A DNA stretch of 64,000 nt, from positions 91,454 to 155,453 of the forward strand of contig JAHDOA010000016.1 of assembly GCA_018435055.1 (NCBI GenBank). Reading direction: 5' to 3'. This DNA is from Pelotomaculum sp. (GTDB lineage: Bacteria > Bacillota > Desulfotomaculia > Desulfotomaculales > Pelotomaculaceae). This document shows, one piece after another, positions 32,421 to 42,320 of the stretch. The position numbers and the translations under genes were made by a program. Below the pieces are notes generated by a model. It was not told where the DNA came from. It searched no databases and saw nothing but the letters and a program-made list of their open reading frames with translations. Position 1 is the stretch's first letter. Each line of letters opens with the position of its first letter.

Positions 32421-33517
32421 CTAACGCGCATTTTTACAAAACGGTCCTTTAAGCGCTTGCTTACCTCGGGCATGGTAGTGTATTCCATTTCTTCCAGGTG
32501 CAAGCGGTGTGGTTCAAATGGTCCCATACTGCGCATGTAATTGGCAATTTCATTGGCCTTCTGTCGGGCCGGATCGAATGACGGATCGGCAAAGAAGTCC
32601 TGCGGTCCCAGCAGCTTGCCGTTACACAGCTGGAAGCCGAGGGCGACTACTCTTGGCGGTCCGTCAAAGCGGGTCGGGTTGGATTTTTCAACGGGTACAG
32701 GCATCAGCGGGCCGGTGTGCGAGCCCCTCATCCAGCCTGACACGAGATGAGGATTGGCGAAGGGTTCCAGCGCCTCGCCAAGCGCCGGCAGGCCGCTCTG
32801 GCACCGCACCAGCAGGACCGGGTCATCCTTGCCCACGTAGCGTCCGGCCATTAGATTCAGCCTCTGTGTGCTGGAAGTAGCGGCTATTTCATTGGTTCCC
32901 TTTTGAAATACCGATTTAATCGCATAGCGGCTCGGTGCGCCAATAAAGACCAGCATGTCGTAAAGTTCCTCCGGGCAGGAAAAGGTTACTGTTTTATTCT
33001 CAATTAGATCCCGTACTTCAAACAGAAACCCTTTATGCATCTTGGGGTCGATTACCAGGCCGATGCTATTGAACGGATCCGCGAACATTTTGTATAAAGG
33101 TAGGTTCCAGGCGCCTGGTTCTGTCTTGTCAGCCATAAAAACAATTACTGGTTCACTGGCGCGTTCTACAAAGGACATTTCCGCCACCCCTGGTCCAAGC
33201 CCCTTTATGTTGCCGGAAAACGCGTCTGACAATAGATCCTGCCCGGCGCCGTATAGTTTAAGCTTTTTGGCAATCCTGGTGCACGAAACAAAGGTATCCC
33301 AGGCCAGTTTATGAATTTCGCCGTTGTTTCTGCCGGTTTCATGGGTCATGATCAGGTTTATGTCGTCACCAACATGAGTTACATAAGAATCAATTAAAAG
33401 CGGGCTGCCGGCCAGCATGCCCCTGGCGGTTTCCAGCAGCTCGGGGTGAACACTGGAATGGCCCACAAATCCACCGACGTCTGCCTTGATTACCGATAAG
33501 GTAATTTTTTTGCCCAT
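32417..33517 (-). CDS. fbp: fructose-1,6-bisphosphatase class V (bifunctional FBP aldolase/phosphatase)
   Basis: Archaeal-type gluconeogenic enzyme that condenses triose phosphates and dephosphorylates the product. It is found in archaea and deep-branching or autotrophic bacteria. The N-terminus has TLSVIKADVGGFVGHSSVHP and the metal-ligand-rich DSYVTHVGDDINLIMTH. Later marks are GPGVAEMSFVERASEP, SGWMRGSHTGPLMPVP and RFDGPPRVVALGFQLCNGKL. 366 residues is normal. AAGGAGGT lies just upstream of the ATG. A monocistronic gene converging on cobT with a 4-base overlap. Confidence 0.92.
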   Translation of the reverse strand: MGKKITLSVIKADVGGFVGHSSVHPELLETARGMLAGSPLLIDSYVTHVGDDINLIMTHETGRNNGEIHKLAWDTFVSCTRIAKKLKLYGAGQDLLSDAFSGNIKGLGPGVAEMSFVERASEPVIVFMADKTEPGAWNLPLYKMFADPFNSIGLVIDPKMHKGFLFEVRDLIENKTVTFSCPEELYDMLVFIGAPSRYAIKSVFQKGTNEIAATSSTQRLNLMAGRYVGKDDPVLLVRCQSGLPALGEALEPFANPHLVSGWMRGSHTGPLMPVPVEKSNPTRFDGPPRVVALGFQLCNGKLLGPQDFFADPSFDPARQKANEIANYMRSMGPFEPHRLHLEEMEYTTMPEVSKRLKDRFVKMRVS

Positions 33518-33962
33518 GATTTACCTCCTTATAGGATTTAACTATGGTATGCAGCCCTTTTAAACGGTCTGCCATGTAAAAATATTATACAATATCTGTC
33601 TGTATTATTACATACTAAATGCAAAAAAAATTTAAATATGCCATACTAAATTCTATTATGTTAAATTAAAATAAAATGGACTAAAGGGAATCTGCCTGGA
33701 TAAAAACTATGATTGGACAAAATAATTAACATAGCACAAGAAAAATGTTGCAAGTTTAATAAGCAGTGATAAAATGTAAAAGATAGAGATGCAGCTGGCA
33801 TACCGGATATATTTTTTAGAAAGGATTAACGTGTAAATAAGGTTAACATCTGAATGCGCCTGGTTATCTTGCAAAGAAAAAAACAGTCGGCCGGTGACTA
33901 TAATGGCAAGGCCGAAAATGTAGCCGCATATTTTTTCTAATTAAAGGAGGTATTTTCTTCGG
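33518..33962. other. 445-base A+T-rich gap between divergent fbp and aminotransferase genes
   Basis: Holds the upstream regions of both divergent genes. A weak plus-strand promoter candidate is TTGCAA (33748-33753) and TAAAAT (33770-33775), 16 bases apart. AAAGGAGG at 33943-33950 is the Shine-Dalgarno of the aminotransferase. Nothing else recognised. Confidence 0.45.
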
Positions 33963-35156
33963 ATGAAATTAGCCGGCCGGGCGCTAAACATAAGCCCTTC
34001 CCAAACTTTGGCTATTAATGCGGAAGCAAAAGCCCTACTGGCCAGAGGTGTCAATGTGATCAGTTTTGGGGCGGGAGAACCGGATTTTGACACACCTGAT
34101 TATATTAAAGATGCCGCTGTGACGGCCATCTATGCAGGAAAAACCAAGTATACACCGGTAGCCGGAATTCTGCCGCTGCGCGAGGCTATATGCAGGAAGC
34201 TGGAAATTGATCAGGGACTGAAGTATAAGCCGGAACAAATTGTAGTGTCGGCAGGGGCAAAGCATTCACTTTATAATACTATACAGGTCCTTGTGCAGGA
34301 GGGTGACGAGGTGATCCTCCCGTCGCCATACTGGGTGAGCTACATGGAACAGATCAAGCTGGCCGGCGCTACGCCAAGGATTATTAATACCAGGGAAGAA
34401 AACGGATTTAAGCTTACTCCTGCTGAACTGGAGGAGGCTATAAACCCGCGCACCAGACTCTTGATTCTGAACAGCCCCGGCAATCCCACAGGCGCTGTCT
34501 ACACGGCTTCTGATCTAATGTCTTTGCAAGATGTTATATTAAAGTATGATTTTTCAATTATATCAGACGAGATTTATGAAAGTTTTATTTACAACGGCCT
34601 AAAACACATTAGTATCGCCTCACTCTCACCTGAAATAAAAGAGCGTACCATATTAATCAATGGCGTTTCCAAGGTTTATTCCATGACAGGCTGGCGGATC
34701 GGCTACGCGGCGGCAGTTAAAGAAGTGGCAAATGCGATAATCTGCCTGCAAAGCCACTCCACCTCCAACCCTACTTCAATATCCCAGGAAGCCTGCGTGG
34801 CCGCCCTTAACGGCGACCAGGGTACGCAAAGGCTGATGGTGGCGGAATATACCAGGCGCAGGAATTGTATATTAAAAAGACTGGCCGCTATACCGGGTAT
34901 AACTTGTTGCCAACCCGGCGGGTCGTTTTATGTTTTTCCTAATGTAAGCGCCTATTTCGGCAAATCTTATAAGGGTAAAGTGATCAACTGTGCCTCCGAC
35001 CTTGCGGCAGTGCTTTTAAAAGAAGCTCATGTAGCCGTTGTGCCCGGTGTGGTATTCGGCAACGATGATTACGTCAGGCTTTCTTATGTGTGTCCGATGG
35101 AGAGAATTAACGTGGGGCTTGACCGTATTGCAGATCTTTTGGGAAAACTAACATAG
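33963..35156 (+). CDS. class I/II pyridoxal-phosphate aminotransferase (aspartate aminotransferase-like)
   Basis: Transfers amino groups between amino acids and 2-oxo acids. Marks are FGAGEPDFDTPDYIKDAA, the substrate/PLP region LILNSPGNPTGAVY, IISDEIYESFIY with the PLP-contacting Asp and Tyr, and the Schiff-base Lys in NGVSKVYSMTGWRIGYA. C-terminal GSFYVFPNVS and YVRLSYVCPMERI hold the substrate-binding Arg. 397 residues is normal for AspB-type enzymes. Most likely aspartate aminotransferase; other substrate preferences are possible. Confidence 0.88.
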   Translation: MKLAGRALNISPSQTLAINAEAKALLARGVNVISFGAGEPDFDTPDYIKDAAVTAIYAGKTKYTPVAGILPLREAICRKLEIDQGLKYKPEQIVVSAGAKHSLYNTIQVLVQEGDEVILPSPYWVSYMEQIKLAGATPRIINTREENGFKLTPAELEEAINPRTRLLILNSPGNPTGAVYTASDLMSLQDVILKYDFSIISDEIYESFIYNGLKHISIASLSPEIKERTILINGVSKVYSMTGWRIGYAAAVKEVANAIICLQSHSTSNPTSISQEACVAALNGDQGTQRLMVAEYTRRRNCILKRLAAIPGITCCQPGGSFYVFPNVSAYFGKSYKGKVINCASDLAAVLLKEAHVAVVPGVVFGNDDYVRLSYVCPMERINVGLDRIADLLGKLT

Positions 35157-35255
35157 GGCCGCATGTGATCAAAAACAACATTTCAGGTATAAAGTAATAT
35201 TTAGCCTTATCATAAGGAAATCTTATTTGTGGTAATATTAACGGGTGGTGAAGTA

Positions 35256-36134
35256 TTGTTAAAAAGCATGACCGGGTACGGATGGGGAGAGTCCGTCATA
35301 CACGGCAAAATTTTTACAGTCGAGCTGAAAGCGGTAAACCACCGCTACAGTGAAGTAGTGCCCCGTTTGCCGCGCTCCCTCTCTACGCTTGAGGATAGAA
35401 TAAAGCGGTTAATCCAGTCCCGTGTCGCCCGCGGGCGGGTTGACGCGTTTTTAAATATGCAGGACAGCGACGAAAAGGTTTCTGCCGTAAAAGTTGACAA
35501 AGAACTGGCTGGAGCGTATTATAAGGCAATAAAAGAACTACAGGAAACCCTTGGTATAGACGGAAATATTAATATAAAAAACCTGGTGGAGTTGCCTGGT
35601 GTGCTGACACTGGCAGATCCGGCCGAGAATGTCGAGGAGTGGTGGCCGGCTGTCCGGGAGGCGCTGGAAAGCGCCCTGGCCGGCCTGGTTCAGATGAGGG
35701 CCGAGGAGGGGAAACAGCTGGCGGCGGACCTGATCAAGAGGCTCGACCGGATTAACTCGCTGAATGAAAAAATTAGAGAAAGGTCTCCTGTAGTTGTTGA
35801 AGAATACAGGGAGAGGCTGGGGGTCCGTTTAAATGATTTTCTAAAAGACAGCGGCCTTGCGCCAGAACGCCTGACGGCTGAAGCGGCTCTTTTTGCCGAA
35901 CGCTCTAATATTACCGAAGAAACAGTGCGGCTGGCCAGCCATTTGAAACAGGCCCTTTCCTGTCTGCAAGCGGATGAGCCTGTGGGCAGGAAACTTGACT
36001 TTATAATCCAGGAGATGAACAGAGAGATAAATACTATCGCCTCTAAAGCAAATGATCTGGATATCAATCACTGGGCTGTCGAGGTAAAAAGCGAGCTGGA
36101 GAAAATCAGAGAACAGGTGCAGAATATCGAATAA
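35256..36134 (+). CDS. yicC: YicC family endoribonuclease-like protein
   Basis: YicC-family proteins are RNases that act in RNA decay and stress. N-terminus [13 protein letters not shown] matches the family (usually MIxSMTGFG), and the C-terminal block [20 protein letters not shown] plus [18 protein letters not shown] is the conserved DUF1732 end. The start is TTG 35256 with GGGTGGTGAA upstream; the open frame reaches back to 35229. It heads the yicC-remA-gmk-rpoZ-coaBC-priA run seen in many Firmicutes. Confidence 0.9.
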   Translation: MLKSMTGYGWGESVIHGKIFTVELKAVNHRYSEVVPRLPRSLSTLEDRIKRLIQSRVARGRVDAFLNMQDSDEKVSAVKVDKELAGAYYKAIKELQETLGIDGNINIKNLVELPGVLTLADPAENVEEWWPAVREALESALAGLVQMRAEEGKQLAADLIKRLDRINSLNEKIRERSPVVVEEYRERLGVRLNDFLKDSGLAPERLTAEAALFAERSNITEETVRLASHLKQALSCLQADEPVGRKLDFIIQEMNREINTIASKANDLDINHWAVEVKSELEKIREQVQNIE

Positions 36135-36159
36135 AATATTGCAGGAAAGGGGCAGTGTC

Positions 36160-36435
36160 ATGGAGATAAAATTAATTAACATAGGCTTTGGCAATATTGT
36201 CTCGGCCAACCGTATTATTGCCATAGTCAGCCCGGAATCAGCTCCGATTAAGAGAATAATCACCGAGGCCAGGGACAGGGGTATGCTGATTGACGCTACA
36301 TACGGGCGGCGCACCAGGGCGGTTATTATTTCAGACAGCGACCATGTAATACTGTCTGCGGTACAACCGGAAACTGTCGCCAACCGTCTTGTATCCAAAG
36401 AAGCGGCGCCCCAGGCGGAAGAACAGATCGAATAA
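36160..36435 (+). CDS. remA: RemA/DUF370 extracellular matrix regulatory protein
   Basis: RemA is a DNA-binding regulator of matrix and osmoprotection genes in Bacillus and is conserved next to gmk. The protein reads [20 protein letters not shown] with the basic stretch [20 protein letters not shown] then [19 protein letters not shown] 36160 has GGAAAGGGG upstream; an upstream GTG-like extension is not needed. At 91 residues it is normal, with a short Ala/Glu-rich tail. Confidence 0.93.
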   Translation: MEIKLINIGFGNIVSANRIIAIVSPESAPIKRIITEARDRGMLIDATYGRRTRAVIISDSDHVILSAVQPETVANRLVSKEAAPQAEEQIE

Positions 36436-36443
36436 AGCAGGTC

Positions 36444-37052
36444 GTGAAAGTGAAAAAAAGGGGTTTGTTGCTGGTCTTATCAGGGCCATCGGGGGCGGGT
36501 AAAGGGACTGTTTGCCGGGCGCTGTTAAAGAACGAGCCTTCTTTGCGCCTGTCCGTATCGGCTACCACAAGACCTCCCCGGCCTGGAGAAGTCGATAATG
36601 TAGATTACTTTTTTTTAGACAGTGAAATTTTTAATAAAATGATTAAAGACGGGGAATTCCTGGAATATGCGCAGGTTTACAATAATTACTACGGCACACC
36701 ACAGCCTTTTGTCGAGGAGAGTCTCAAAGAAGGCCATGATATAATATTGGAAATAGATATCCAGGGCGCGCTGCAGGTTAAAGAAAAATATCCTGAAGCG
36801 GTGTTGATTTTTATAGCGCCACCCTCTAAATTTGATTTAAAAAAGCGTCTTTTTTCCCGCGGCGCGGATGCCCGGGAGGTCATTGAGAAACGTTTGCATT
36901 GTGCGTCCGACGAGATGAAACTGGCCGATCGCTATGACTACATCGTAGTAAACGACCAGGTAATAAGGGCTGTGGAAAGGATTAGATCAATTATCATCGC
37001 TGAAAAATCCCGGCCGCATAATTTTAAGCGATTACTAAATAGTTTTAATTAA
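36444..37052 (+). CDS. gmk: guanylate kinase
   Basis: Phosphorylates GMP/dGMP. P-loop LSGPSGAGKGTVCRAL, GMP-binding SVSATTRPPRPGEVDNVDYF, and EIDIQGALQVKEKYPEAVLI are all present. 202 residues is normal. Starts at GTG 36444 or GTG 36450; the Shine-Dalgarno is weak (GCAGGT). Eight bases after remA, in the conserved operon. Confidence 0.95.
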   Translation: MKVKKRGLLLVLSGPSGAGKGTVCRALLKNEPSLRLSVSATTRPPRPGEVDNVDYFFLDSEIFNKMIKDGEFLEYAQVYNNYYGTPQPFVEESLKEGHDIILEIDIQGALQVKEKYPEAVLIFIAPPSKFDLKKRLFSRGADAREVIEKRLHCASDEMKLADRYDYIVVNDQVIRAVERIRSIIIAEKSRPHNFKRLLNSFN

Positions 37053-37093
37053 GCACAAATACTTTATCGGGAGTTTTAAGCCGGAGGGTGTTT

Positions 37094-37300
37094 ATGAACC
37101 AACTATCACTTGATGAACTTATGGAGAAGGCCGGCAGCAGGTATACTTTAGTGGTGTTGGCCGCTAAACGGGCCAGGGCGCTCACCGAAAAGGGCGCCGG
37201 CAAGGAAGATGGCGCCGTGAATAAGCCGGTAACTGCCGCTTTAAAGGAAATTCTGCAGAGCAAAATTAGCTATAAGGGGACCGGGATCGGAATTAAGTAA
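37094..37300 (+). CDS. rpoZ: DNA-directed RNA polymerase subunit omega
   Basis: A 68-residue omega subunit that helps RNA polymerase assembly. Reads MNQLSLDELMEKAGSRYTLV followed by VLAAKRARAL and NKPVTAALKEIL. GGAGGGTG precedes ATG 37094. It follows gmk, the standard position. Confidence 0.93.
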   Translation: MNQLSLDELMEKAGSRYTLVVLAAKRARALTEKGAGKEDGAVNKPVTAALKEILQSKISYKGTGIGIK

Positions 37301-37348
37301 GTAAATATTATAATTTACAGCCGACATTTTATTTTCAGGGGGAAGACC

Positions 37349-38548
37349 ATGCTGGCTGAAAAAAAAATTACCGTCGGTATTACCGGCGGCATAGCCGTTT
37401 TTAAGGCCGCTCAGCTGGTCAGCAGCCTGAAGGCCGGTGGGTTTGAGGTTAATGTGATCATGACCAGATCCGCCCAGGAGTTTGTTAAACCTATCACCTT
37501 TCAGGTGTTATCGGGTAATTCAGTACGTACAGAGCTTTTTGATCCGATGCGCGGGGTTGTGCAGCATATTGAACTGGCTACCCATCCCGATCTGATTGTC
37601 ATTGCCCCCGCCACCGCCAATGTGTTGGGCAAGGTGGCGAACGGTATCGCGGATGACCTGCTGACGACCGTAATTATGGCGGCGTCATGCCCTGTCCTCT
37701 TCTGCCCGGCAATGAACGTAAACATGTATAATAATGCGGTAGTGCAGCGTAATATTGCAACCCTGCGCGAACTGGGCTATGAGTTTGTTGAACCCGGCAC
37801 GGGACGTCTGGCCTGCGGCGTCGCAGGCCGGGGCAGACTGGCTGATTTAGAGCTCATTATAGAAAAGATCAAGAGCCTGGTCAGTCCCTGCAGGGATATG
37901 GAAGGTTTAACTGTTATGGTGACGGCGGGTCCCACAGTTGAACCGATTGATCCGGTGCGTTATATTACCAACCGCAGCACCGGCAAAATGGGTTACGCGG
38001 TTGCGGGAGCGGCAGCCGGCAGAGGAGCAAAAACGTTGTTAATCAGCGGTCCTACTGTTTTAAAGCCGCCGGACGGCGTAGAATTAATCAACGTGGAAAC
38101 AGCGGCCCAGATGTATGAAGCAGTGATGAAACGCTATCCAGATGTTGATATTGTGGTTAAAACTGCTGCCGTAGCAGACTACAGGCCGAAAGACGCCTCC
38201 AGCCAGAAGCTTAAAAAGCATGAGGGTCCGTTGTCTCTTGCCCTGGTCAGGAACCCGGACATTCTGGCTGAATTGGGCGGCAAAAAGAATAAGCAGGTCC
38301 TGGTGGGGTTTGCTGCCGAAACCAGCGACCTGGAGAAAAATTCACTGCAAAAGGTGACAGGCAAGAACCTGGACTTCCTGGTGGCGAATGACATTACCCA
38401 GGCCGGCGCAGGATTCGGCTCCGACACTAACATTGTAAAATTCGTATATCCTGACGGCGCTGTGAAACAAATGCCGCTGATGGATAAAACAGTCCTGGCC
38501 CGCCGCATTCTGGACGAAGCGCTGGCTCTCCGCCGGAAACGAGAATAA
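37349..38548 (+). CDS. coaBC: bifunctional phosphopantothenoylcysteine decarboxylase/phosphopantothenate-cysteine ligase
   Basis: Two successive steps of coenzyme A synthesis. The N-terminal flavin decarboxylase domain has TVGITGGIAVFKAAQLVSSL, APATANVLGKVANGIADDLL and CPAMNVNMYNN. The C-terminal ligase domain begins about residue 185 with VMVTAGPTVEPIDPVRYITN and RSTGKMGYAVAGAA. 399 residues is normal. Ends at a hairpin terminator before priA. Confidence 0.95.
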   Translation: MLAEKKITVGITGGIAVFKAAQLVSSLKAGGFEVNVIMTRSAQEFVKPITFQVLSGNSVRTELFDPMRGVVQHIELATHPDLIVIAPATANVLGKVANGIADDLLTTVIMAASCPVLFCPAMNVNMYNNAVVQRNIATLRELGYEFVEPGTGRLACGVAGRGRLADLELIIEKIKSLVSPCRDMEGLTVMVTAGPTVEPIDPVRYITNRSTGKMGYAVAGAAAGRGAKTLLISGPTVLKPPDGVELINVETAAQMYEAVMKRYPDVDIVVKTAAVADYRPKDASSQKLKKHEGPLSLALVRNPDILAELGGKKNKQVLVGFAAETSDLEKNSLQKVTGKNLDFLVANDITQAGAGFGSDTNIVKFVYPDGAVKQMPLMDKTVLARRILDEALALRRKRE

Positions 38549-38562
38549 AAAGCGTCAGGCAA

Positions 38563-38585
38563 AAAATCCCGTAAACCGGGATTTT
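38563..38585 (+). terminator. hairpin between coaBC and priA
   Basis: AAAATCCCG pairs perfectly with CGGGATTTT around TAAAC, with A/T flanks. It could terminate or attenuate read-through into priA, which starts 20 bases later. Confidence 0.65.
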
Positions 38586-38605
38586 AGTTTAACCGGGAGG
38601 TTATT

Positions 38606-40849
38606 ATGGGTGATACCGGCCAGTTTGCAGAGATTATTGTGGATATTAGCGCGCGCAGCGTAGACCGGGTGTTTCACTATGCTGTTCCGGCAGATTTAAA
38701 AGATCGGGTCAAGCCGGGCGCCAGGGTGCTCGTACCCTTTGGCGCCAGGCGTCTGGCCGGCTATGTGCTGGGATTTGGTTATCCCGAGAGGAATATAAGA
38801 GTGAGGGAGATAGCCGGCGTCCTCGATGATGAACCGGTATTGACTGAAGACCTGCTGGAGATTGCGCGCTGGATGGCGGATAGTTATCTCTGCACCACCG
38901 CGGAGGCTTTTGCCCGGATTATCGCTCCCCGCCTGGGGGTAAAAGCCACCCGTGCGGTAAAACTGCTCAAGCCGGCCTTTCCGGCACGTAAATCGCAGGA
39001 GGTTTTAAACAGGCTGAAGCATGCCCCGAAACAAGCGGCTGTGCTCAGGCAAGCTTTGCTCAATCAGAGCCTCACCAGGAAGGAACTGGCCGCAGCCGCG
39101 CAGACCTCGCCTGCGACGGTGGACGCGCTGGTAAAAGCGGGGTTGCTGGAAGCAGAAATATTACATGCGTCCAATTATCAGGAGGAAAACCGGATTGTGC
39201 ATAGCAGCGGTGGCGTCACGCCGCTAAATGCCGATCAGGTAAAAGCTGCCCGGGAAATATCTCAAGCCCTGACCGAAGGCAAATTTGGCGTTTTCCTCCT
39301 TTATGGTGTTACCGGCAGCGGCAAGACGGAGGTATACCTGGATGCCATAGCCTCAGCCCTGGCGGCGGGCCGGCAGGCGGTGGCCATGGTCCCGGAAATA
39401 TCCCTGACGCCGCAGATGATCGGGCTGTTCCGGGCCAGGTTCGGTTCTCTGGTAGCCGTGCTACATAGCGGTCTTGCCGGCCGGGAAAGATATGAAGAGT
39501 GGCGCCGGGTAAAGAAAAATCAGGCCCCTGTGGTCCTCGGCACACGCTCCGCAGTTTTTGCCCCTTTGTCCGCGCCGGGGCTTTTTATCCTTGATGAAGA
39601 ACACGAGCCGTCATATAAACAGGATGATCACCTCCGTTATCACGCCAGGGAAGTGGCCATTAAAAGGGCCCAGTTATCCGGCGCGGCAGTGGTCCTGGGA
39701 AGCGCCACTCCTTCATTGGAGTCATGGTTTAAGGCCGGCTGCAGCGGTCCGTATCAGCTGCTAAAACTGCCGCACAGGATCGATAAAAAACCGCTGCCGC
39801 AAGTTACAGTCGTTGACATCAGGCAGGAATTAAAAGACGGCAACCGGGGAATTTTTAGCCGCAGGCTGGTTGCCGCCATATACGACCGCCTGCAGAAAGG
39901 CGAGCAAACCATCCTTTTCTTGAACAGGCGGGGCTACGCAAATTTTATAATCTGCCGGGAATGCGGCCATGTGATAAAATGCGACCACTGTGATATTTCT
40001 CTTACATATCATCTGGACGGGACACTCAGGTGCCATTACTGCAACTACAGCGCCAGGCTGCCTTCTGTTTGCCCCTGCTGCGGCAGCGTGTATATCCGGC
40101 CTTTTGGCGCCGGCACACAAAAGGTAGAGGATGAAGCGGCCAGGCTCTTTCCGGCGGCGCGCATTTTGCGTATGGACAGCGATTCAACGGCCCGCAAGGG
40201 CTCACACGAAAAGATAATCAATGCTTTCAGGCAGGGAGAGGCAGATATATTGATCGGCACCCAGATGATAGCCAAAGGGCTGGACCTGCCAATGGTAACT
40301 TTAGTTGGCGTGATCAACGCCGACACCACCCTGTTTATGCCGGATTTCCGGGCGTCTGAACGTACTTTTCAATTGTTAACCCAGGTTGCCGGCCGGTCCG
40401 GCCGCGGCAAACTGCCCGGGGAAGTTCTGGTGCAGACTTACAGCCCGGACCATTACAGTATTGCGGCGGCGGCCAGGCATGATGTAGAGGGGTTTTACCG
40501 TATCGAACTGCCCCTGAGAAAATCACTTGGGTATCCGCCGTTTAGTTTTCTGGTCAGGATGCTATTCACCCATGCAGACGAGGCGGAGATCAGCAAAGGA
40601 GCCTTATTGGCCAAAGAAATCCTTGACAAAATACTGGCCGGGCACGACAATCTTATTGAAGCGCTAGGTCCTGCGCCCGCGCCGCTGGGCCGGATCAAGG
40701 GCCGGTTTCGCTGGCAGATTGTCATCAAAGGCCGCCGCCGCAGTGAATTAAGAGATATAATCAGGCAGTGTCTGGACGATTTGCAAAAACTAAGGCCCTC
40801 TTTTAAACCGGCCATTAACATTGATATCAACCCCCAGGGGATGCAATAG
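38606..40849 (+). CDS. priA: primosomal replication protein N' (replication restart helicase)
   Basis: Superfamily 2 helicase that reloads the replisome at stalled forks. N-terminal 3'-DNA-binding domain ([20 protein letters not shown]), Walker [27 protein letters not shown] (DEAH-like box), a zinc region with paired cysteines ([33 protein letters not shown]), and helicase motifs [15 protein letters not shown] and QVAGRSGR. 747 residues is normal. GGGAGG precedes ATG. Confidence 0.96.
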   Translation: MGDTGQFAEIIVDISARSVDRVFHYAVPADLKDRVKPGARVLVPFGARRLAGYVLGFGYPERNIRVREIAGVLDDEPVLTEDLLEIARWMADSYLCTTAEAFARIIAPRLGVKATRAVKLLKPAFPARKSQEVLNRLKHAPKQAAVLRQALLNQSLTRKELAAAAQTSPATVDALVKAGLLEAEILHASNYQEENRIVHSSGGVTPLNADQVKAAREISQALTEGKFGVFLLYGVTGSGKTEVYLDAIASALAAGRQAVAMVPEISLTPQMIGLFRARFGSLVAVLHSGLAGRERYEEWRRVKKNQAPVVLGTRSAVFAPLSAPGLFILDEEHEPSYKQDDHLRYHAREVAIKRAQLSGAAVVLGSATPSLESWFKAGCSGPYQLLKLPHRIDKKPLPQVTVVDIRQELKDGNRGIFSRRLVAAIYDRLQKGEQTILFLNRRGYANFIICRECGHVIKCDHCDISLTYHLDGTLRCHYCNYSARLPSVCPCCGSVYIRPFGAGTQKVEDEAARLFPAARILRMDSDSTARKGSHEKIINAFRQGEADILIGTQMIAKGLDLPMVTLVGVINADTTLFMPDFRASERTFQLLTQVAGRSGRGKLPGEVLVQTYSPDHYSIAAAARHDVEGFYRIELPLRKSLGYPPFSFLVRMLFTHADEAEISKGALLAKEILDKILAGHDNLIEALGPAPAPLGRIKGRFRWQIVIKGRRRSELRDIIRQCLDDLQKLRPSFKPAINIDINPQGMQ

Positions 40850-40865
40850 AAGGAGGTGGATTCTT

Positions 40866-41333
40866 TTGGCAGTGTATAAAATTGTAGAAATCGGAGACGA
40901 AATCCTAAAAGAAAAAGCCAAACCAGTCAAAAGTATTAATGCCACTATCATCAAGCTGCTGGACAATATGGCGGATACCCTGGCCGACGCCAAAGGGGCG
41001 GGTCTGGCCGCCCCGCAGATTGGGGTTTCCAAAAGGGTGATCGTTGTGGATGTTGGTGAGGGGCTTTACGAGATGGTCAACCCGCAAATCATCAATACAG
41101 CCGGACAGGAGACGGACGTCGAAGGATGTCTGAGTATCCCAGGTCTTGTTGGAGATGTCACCCGGGCCGCAACAGTAAAAGTGAGGTATCTGGACCGGCA
41201 CGGGAAAGAAAAGAACCTGACAGCCAAAGGCATGCTGGCCAGGGCTTTGCAGCATGAAATCGATCACCTGGAAGGCATACTTTATATTGACCGTGCTGTT
41301 AATATCAGGAAATTGAGTAAAAAGGAAGCATAG
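40866..41333 (+). CDS. def: peptide deformylase
   Basis: Removes the N-formyl group from new proteins. Motif [11 protein letters not shown], motif [10 protein letters not shown] with the metal Cys, motif [12 protein letters not shown] with two metal His and catalytic Glu. AAGGAGG at 40851-40857 selects TTG 40866 (product [10 protein letters not shown]). The frame's longer start lies inside priA. 155 residues is normal. Its stop abuts the fmt start. Confidence 0.95.
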   Translation: MAVYKIVEIGDEILKEKAKPVKSINATIIKLLDNMADTLADAKGAGLAAPQIGVSKRVIVVDVGEGLYEMVNPQIINTAGQETDVEGCLSIPGLVGDVTRAATVKVRYLDRHGKEKNLTAKGMLARALQHEIDHLEGILYIDRAVNIRKLSKKEA

Positions 41334-42287
41334 ATGGTGATGCGTGTTGTATTTATGGGAACGCCGGATTTCGCCGTCCCCGCGCTGCAGGCGTTAGCAG
41401 AAGCTCAATATGAGGTTGCCGCCGTTGTCACCCAGCCGGACCGGCCCAGGGGACGGGGGAAAAAAGAGATGCCGCCGCCGGTTAAAGAAACAGCGGAAGC
41501 TTTGCGTATACCGGTCCTTCAGCCTCCAAAGATTAAGGACCCGGATTTCATTCGTTTGTTATATAATTTGACGCCTGACGTGATTGTGGTAGTAGCCTTC
41601 GGGCGTATCCTGCCGCCGGATATCCTGGAACTGCCGCAATACGGCTGTATTAACATCCATGCGTCGCTGCTGCCGAAATACCGCGGCGCGGCTCCTATCC
41701 ACCGGGCAGTCATTAACGGGGAAAAGGTCACCGGAATCACCACCATGTATATGGACGAAGGACTGGATACCGGTGACATCATACTGAGTGAGGCTGCGCC
41801 GATATATGAGGAAGATAACGCCGGAGACGTCCACGACCGGCTGGCCTTTCTGGGAGCGGGGCTGCTGATCAAAACTTTAAGCCTGATCAGCAGCGGCCAG
41901 GCGCCCAGGACACCCCAGACCGGCGAATCTTCCTATGCGCCCATGCTGACTGCTGCAGACGAGAGGATATTATGGGACAGGCCGGCCCGGGATATCTATA
42001 ACCAAATCAGAGGAATGACCCCCTGGCCGGGAGCGCGCACGACTCTGCGCGGCAAGGTGCTCAAGATCTGGCGCACAGTTGCTCTGGCGGAAGACGGTAC
42101 GGCAGTTTTACCCGGCCGGGTGATATCATCCGGCAATGACGGGATTTTAGTCAAGGCCGGGACTGGCCGGGTGATGATTACGGAACTTCAGCTGCAGGGG
42201 GCGAAACGTCTCAGCGCGGCAGAATTTTTAAGAGGGACGCCACTGCCGGCCGGTTGTTTATTAGGGAATAATGACCAGGTATTTTAG
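41334..42287 (+). CDS. fmt: methionyl-tRNA formyltransferase
   Basis: Formylates initiator Met-tRNA. N-terminal marks RVVFMGTPDFAVPALQAL and the formyl-folate site INIHASLLPKYRGAAPIHRA with catalytic Asn/His, then MDEGLDTGDIIL. The C-terminal OB-like domain has RPARDIYNQIRGMTPWPGAR. 317 residues. ATG 41334 immediately follows the def stop; a second ATG six bases on is possible. Standard def-fmt pair. Confidence 0.95.
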   Translation: MVMRVVFMGTPDFAVPALQALAEAQYEVAAVVTQPDRPRGRGKKEMPPPVKETAEALRIPVLQPPKIKDPDFIRLLYNLTPDVIVVVAFGRILPPDILELPQYGCINIHASLLPKYRGAAPIHRAVINGEKVTGITTMYMDEGLDTGDIILSEAAPIYEEDNAGDVHDRLAFLGAGLLIKTLSLISSGQAPRTPQTGESSYAPMLTAADERILWDRPARDIYNQIRGMTPWPGARTTLRGKVLKIWRTVALAEDGTAVLPGRVISSGNDGILVKAGTGRVMITELQLQGAKRLSAAEFLRGTPLPAGCLLGNNDQVF

Positions 42288-42320
42288 TGAATAATATACA
42301 TGACTTTGGAGGAGACCTCA

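Noticed and set aside
36139..36159. upstream extension of remA
   Set aside because: The extra seven codons overlap the Shine-Dalgarno and are absent from the family N-terminus.
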